NCBI GenBank assembly: GCA_002431865.1
Contig: DJEI01000027.1
Coordinates: 1-15,315 of the forward strand
Direction: 5' to 3'
Length of the DNA stretch: 15,315 bases
Source: Lachnospiraceae bacterium UBA5902
Lineage (GTDB): Bacteria > Bacillota > Clostridia > Lachnospirales > Lachnospiraceae
Part shown: one piece after another, positions 13,429 through 15,315 of the stretch
Layout: the number at the start of each line of letters is the position of its first letter
How positions within the stretch are numbered: the first letter of the stretch is position 1
Made by a program: the position numbers and the translations under genes
The notes under the pieces: generated by a model
Seen by the model: the letters and a program-made list of their open reading frames with translations, nothing else
The model's database searches: none
Told to the model about the DNA's origin: nothing

Positions 13429-14979
13429 TTATGCATTGATGTTTCCATTTTTCACATCTTCAAATTCCTGCATGATCTCATCGCTTGCCTTTGGTGTTGC
13501 AAGTGATACAGCGACGATGAATACAAGGCTTACGATAAATCCAACCAACAGGGAATATACACCCGTATAGGCTGCAGGTGTCACATGAACGCCATCCAGG
13601 GTACAGCACTTAATGTAATCCCAGATAATAACCGTCAGTCCACCACTTGCCATACCTGCTGCAGCACCTGCCAGATTCATACGTTTCCAGTAAAGCGACA
13701 TCAGAATTGCCGGTCCAAACGCACTACCAAGTCCTGCCCATGCATCGCTGACCAGATTCATGATAGATGAATTTGGATCCCATGCAATCACGATTGCAAT
13801 GATTGCAACAGCAAATACCGTTGCTCTTGCAATAAACAATACCTGCTTATCTTTCAGCTTCTTGAAGAACACACCCTTGAAAAGATCGTTTGCAACTGCG
13901 GAAGACGATACAAGAAGCTGGGAATCTGCGGTTGACATGATTGCAGCTAAGATACCACATAGCAGCAGACCACCAATAAATGGCAATGAGTATTCTGACA
14001 TGAACAGTTTCTTGATCATCTCGATATAGACATTCTCATACTGTGCTCCTTCGTTGGAGAGTACCATTGGATACAGATATGCACGTCCAAGCACACCAAT
14101 CACACAGGCAAGTACAAGTGAAATCAGCACCCACACGATCGCTACCTTCTTGGATTTTGCAAGCTCCTTCTCATCGCGGACTGCCATGAAGCGCACAAGG
14201 ATATGTGGCATACCACAGTAACCAAGTCCCCATGCAAGCTGGGATGCAATACTGATACCAGAAATCGGCTTTCCATCCTGCATGAAGATATTCAGATAAT
14301 CCTTTGCATCAACATTCAATCCAGAGTTTACAAGGTTTGGTACAATATTTCCAGTTCCAAGTACGATCACAACTAAGATTGGAACTGCCAATACACCCAC
14401 TAACATCATCATGCCCTGTACAAAGTCTGTTGTACAGACAGCAAGGAATCCACCAAGGAATGTATAGATCAGAATAACGACCGCACCGACAATCAGTGCC
14501 TGATGATAATCAAGCTTCGTAATAGATGCAAACAACTTTCCGCCAGATGCGAACGCAGATGCAGAATATACCACGAAGAAGATGACGATAACAATCGCTG
14601 AAATCGTGATCAGAATATTGTGCTTATCGCGGAACCGGTTGTTTAAATACTCTGGAATCGTCATCGCATTGCCTGCTTTGATCGTATAGCGGCGCAGACG
14701 GCCCGCAACAATCACCCAGTTCAAAATCGTACCGATCAAAAGACCGATTGCAATCCATGCCTGATTCGCACCAAATGCATAGACACAGCCCGGAAGTCCC
14801 ATCAGCATCCATCCACTCATGTCGGATGCCTGCGCAGAGAGGGCTGTCACCCATCCTCCCAAGTTTCTACCTCCTAAGAAGTAATCATCCGAGCTTTTGT
14901 TTTTTCTAGCTGTAATAATACCGATTCCCAACATGAAAATCATGTAAATTACAAATGCAAGTATTACCCATGTTGACAT
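13429..14979 (-). CDS. putP: Sodium/proline symporter
   Basis: PutP imports proline with sodium across the cytoplasmic membrane and belongs to the sodium/solute symporter family. The 516-residue protein is hydrophobic throughout, with about 12-13 membrane segments. Close matches to E. coli PutP are visible: DDYFLGGR at 31-38, SAQASDMSGWMLMGLPG at 48-64 with Asp53 at the position of the sodium-binding Asp55, YTFLGGFLAVCTTDFVQ, LAWGLGYCGMPHILVRFMA, LCGILAAIMSTADSQLLVSSSAVANDL, and SDAWAGLGSAFGPAILMSLYWKRM. Its ATG directly follows the thiN stop (TAAATG). GGAG inside the thiN end lies about 12 bases upstream, so it is likely co-transcribed and coupled. Proline specificity is inferred from similarity. 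Confidence 0.93.
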   Translation of the reverse strand: MSTWVILAFVIYMIFMLGIGIITARKNKSSDDYFLGGRNLGGWVTALSAQASDMSGWMLMGLPGCVYAFGANQAWIAIGLLIGTILNWVIVAGRLRRYTIKAGNAMTIPEYLNNRFRDKHNILITISAIVIVIFFVVYSASAFASGGKLFASITKLDYHQALIVGAVVILIYTFLGGFLAVCTTDFVQGMMMLVGVLAVPILVVIVLGTGNIVPNLVNSGLNVDAKDYLNIFMQDGKPISGISIASQLAWGLGYCGMPHILVRFMAVRDEKELAKSKKVAIVWVLISLVLACVIGVLGRAYLYPMVLSNEGAQYENVYIEMIKKLFMSEYSLPFIGGLLLCGILAAIMSTADSQLLVSSSAVANDLFKGVFFKKLKDKQVLFIARATVFAVAIIAIVIAWDPNSSIMNLVSDAWAGLGSAFGPAILMSLYWKRMNLAGAAAGMASGGLTVIIWDYIKCCTLDGVHVTPAAYTGVYSLLVGFIVSLVFIVAVSLATPKASDEIMQEFEDVKNGNINA

Positions 14980-15315
14980 TTAATCTTTGGTCTCCATAAG
15001 AAACAGGTACCCATCTCCAATCGTTATGTGACCTTCCTCCTCTCTTAATTCGTTGCTAAGTCCTATCGTCTCTCCCTTTCTGATTGACAGGCCATTTGCA
15101 TTGTATTTAAAACCTTTGAGGGTAATGCCCTTCACACATTCTGAAAAGGGCAGTAAAGATATGTAAGGTCCATACAGATTTTCTGCACGAACTATCTTTT
15201 CTTTTTTTATCAGAGAAATCCGGTTGTGCAGATCTAAAATTTCCGCGCAGATTCCCTCCTGATAACATGTATAAAGCAATCCCAGATTTCCAAGTGTATG
15301 GTCGAGTCTGGTTCC
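14980..15315 (-). CDS. thiN: Thiamine pyrophosphokinase (C-terminal part; runs off the right edge)
   Basis: TPK transfers pyrophosphate from ATP to thiamine, forming thiamine diphosphate. The visible 111 residues hold the family motif GTRLDHTLGNLGLL at the very edge of the window, then AEILDLHNRI, the thiamine-binding beta-domain with LLPFSECVKGITLKGFKYNA, ETIGLSNEL, and a closing GYLFLMETKD. The reading frame continues to the last base, so the N-terminal nucleotide-binding domain lies outside the window. The stop codon is immediately followed by the putP start codon. A functional link between thiamine activation and proline uptake is not evident. Confidence 0.9.
   Translation of the reverse strand, partial: GTRLDHTLGNLGLLYTCYQEGICAEILDLHNRISLIKKEKIVRAENLYGPYISLLPFSECVKGITLKGFKYNANGLSIRKGETIGLSNELREEEGHITIGDGYLFLMETKD

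Noticed and set aside
1..15315. CRISPR array, tRNA/rRNA genes, insertion sequences or phage genes
   Set aside because: No spaced repeats, cloverleaf, transposase motifs or terminal inverted repeats were seen anywhere in the window.

Overview
The window looks like chromosomal DNA from a Gram-positive clostridial anaerobe, most likely Lachnospiraceae. Supporting signs are a PolC-type replicative polymerase, strong AGGAGG-type ribosome binding sites, tightly packed genes almost all on one strand, and the order pyrH-frr-uppS-cdsA-dxr-rseP-ispG-polC. The family-level assignment is inference from style and gene order.

Reading in the direction of transcription (right to left), the window opens with the end of a thiamine pyrophosphokinase gene (thiN). 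It abuts putP, a sodium/proline symporter gene, which is closed by a strong, nearly symmetric terminator at 13382-13420. An AT-rich gap follows, then rlmH (23S rRNA pseudouridine-1915 methyltransferase). Tail to tail with rlmH lies the only plus-strand gene, a short, diverged RlmH paralog whose promoter places the start codon at or next to +1. Past its promoter, the minus strand continues with a Cof-type HAD phosphatase and a PEP-synthase-like phosphotransferase that lacks the PEP-binding barrel.

A sigma-A-like promoter at 9028-9056 then starts the main operon: an acidic bactofilin, pyrH (UMP kinase), frr (ribosome recycling), uppS (undecaprenyl diphosphate synthase), cdsA (CDP-diacylglycerol synthase), dxr and ispG (two MEP-pathway steps), rseP (site-2 protease) and the 5' part of polC. 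Several junctions are coupled: cdsA/dxr overlap by four bases, and the polC ribosome site lies in the end of ispG. The operon joins isoprenoid precursor supply, the cell-wall lipid carrier, phospholipid synthesis, membrane proteolysis and replication.

The standout is the RlmH pair. The minus-strand RlmH keeps the SAM-binding knot (IGGSLGLSD) but has lost the family's conserved C-terminal tail. The opposite-strand paralog has lost the SAM loop but keeps that tail (EQLYRAY...YHK). RlmH works as a dimer with a composite active site, so the two may form an obligate heterodimer that divides the functions of one enzyme. This is a hypothesis. The complementary losses are visible in the sequence; the function is not.
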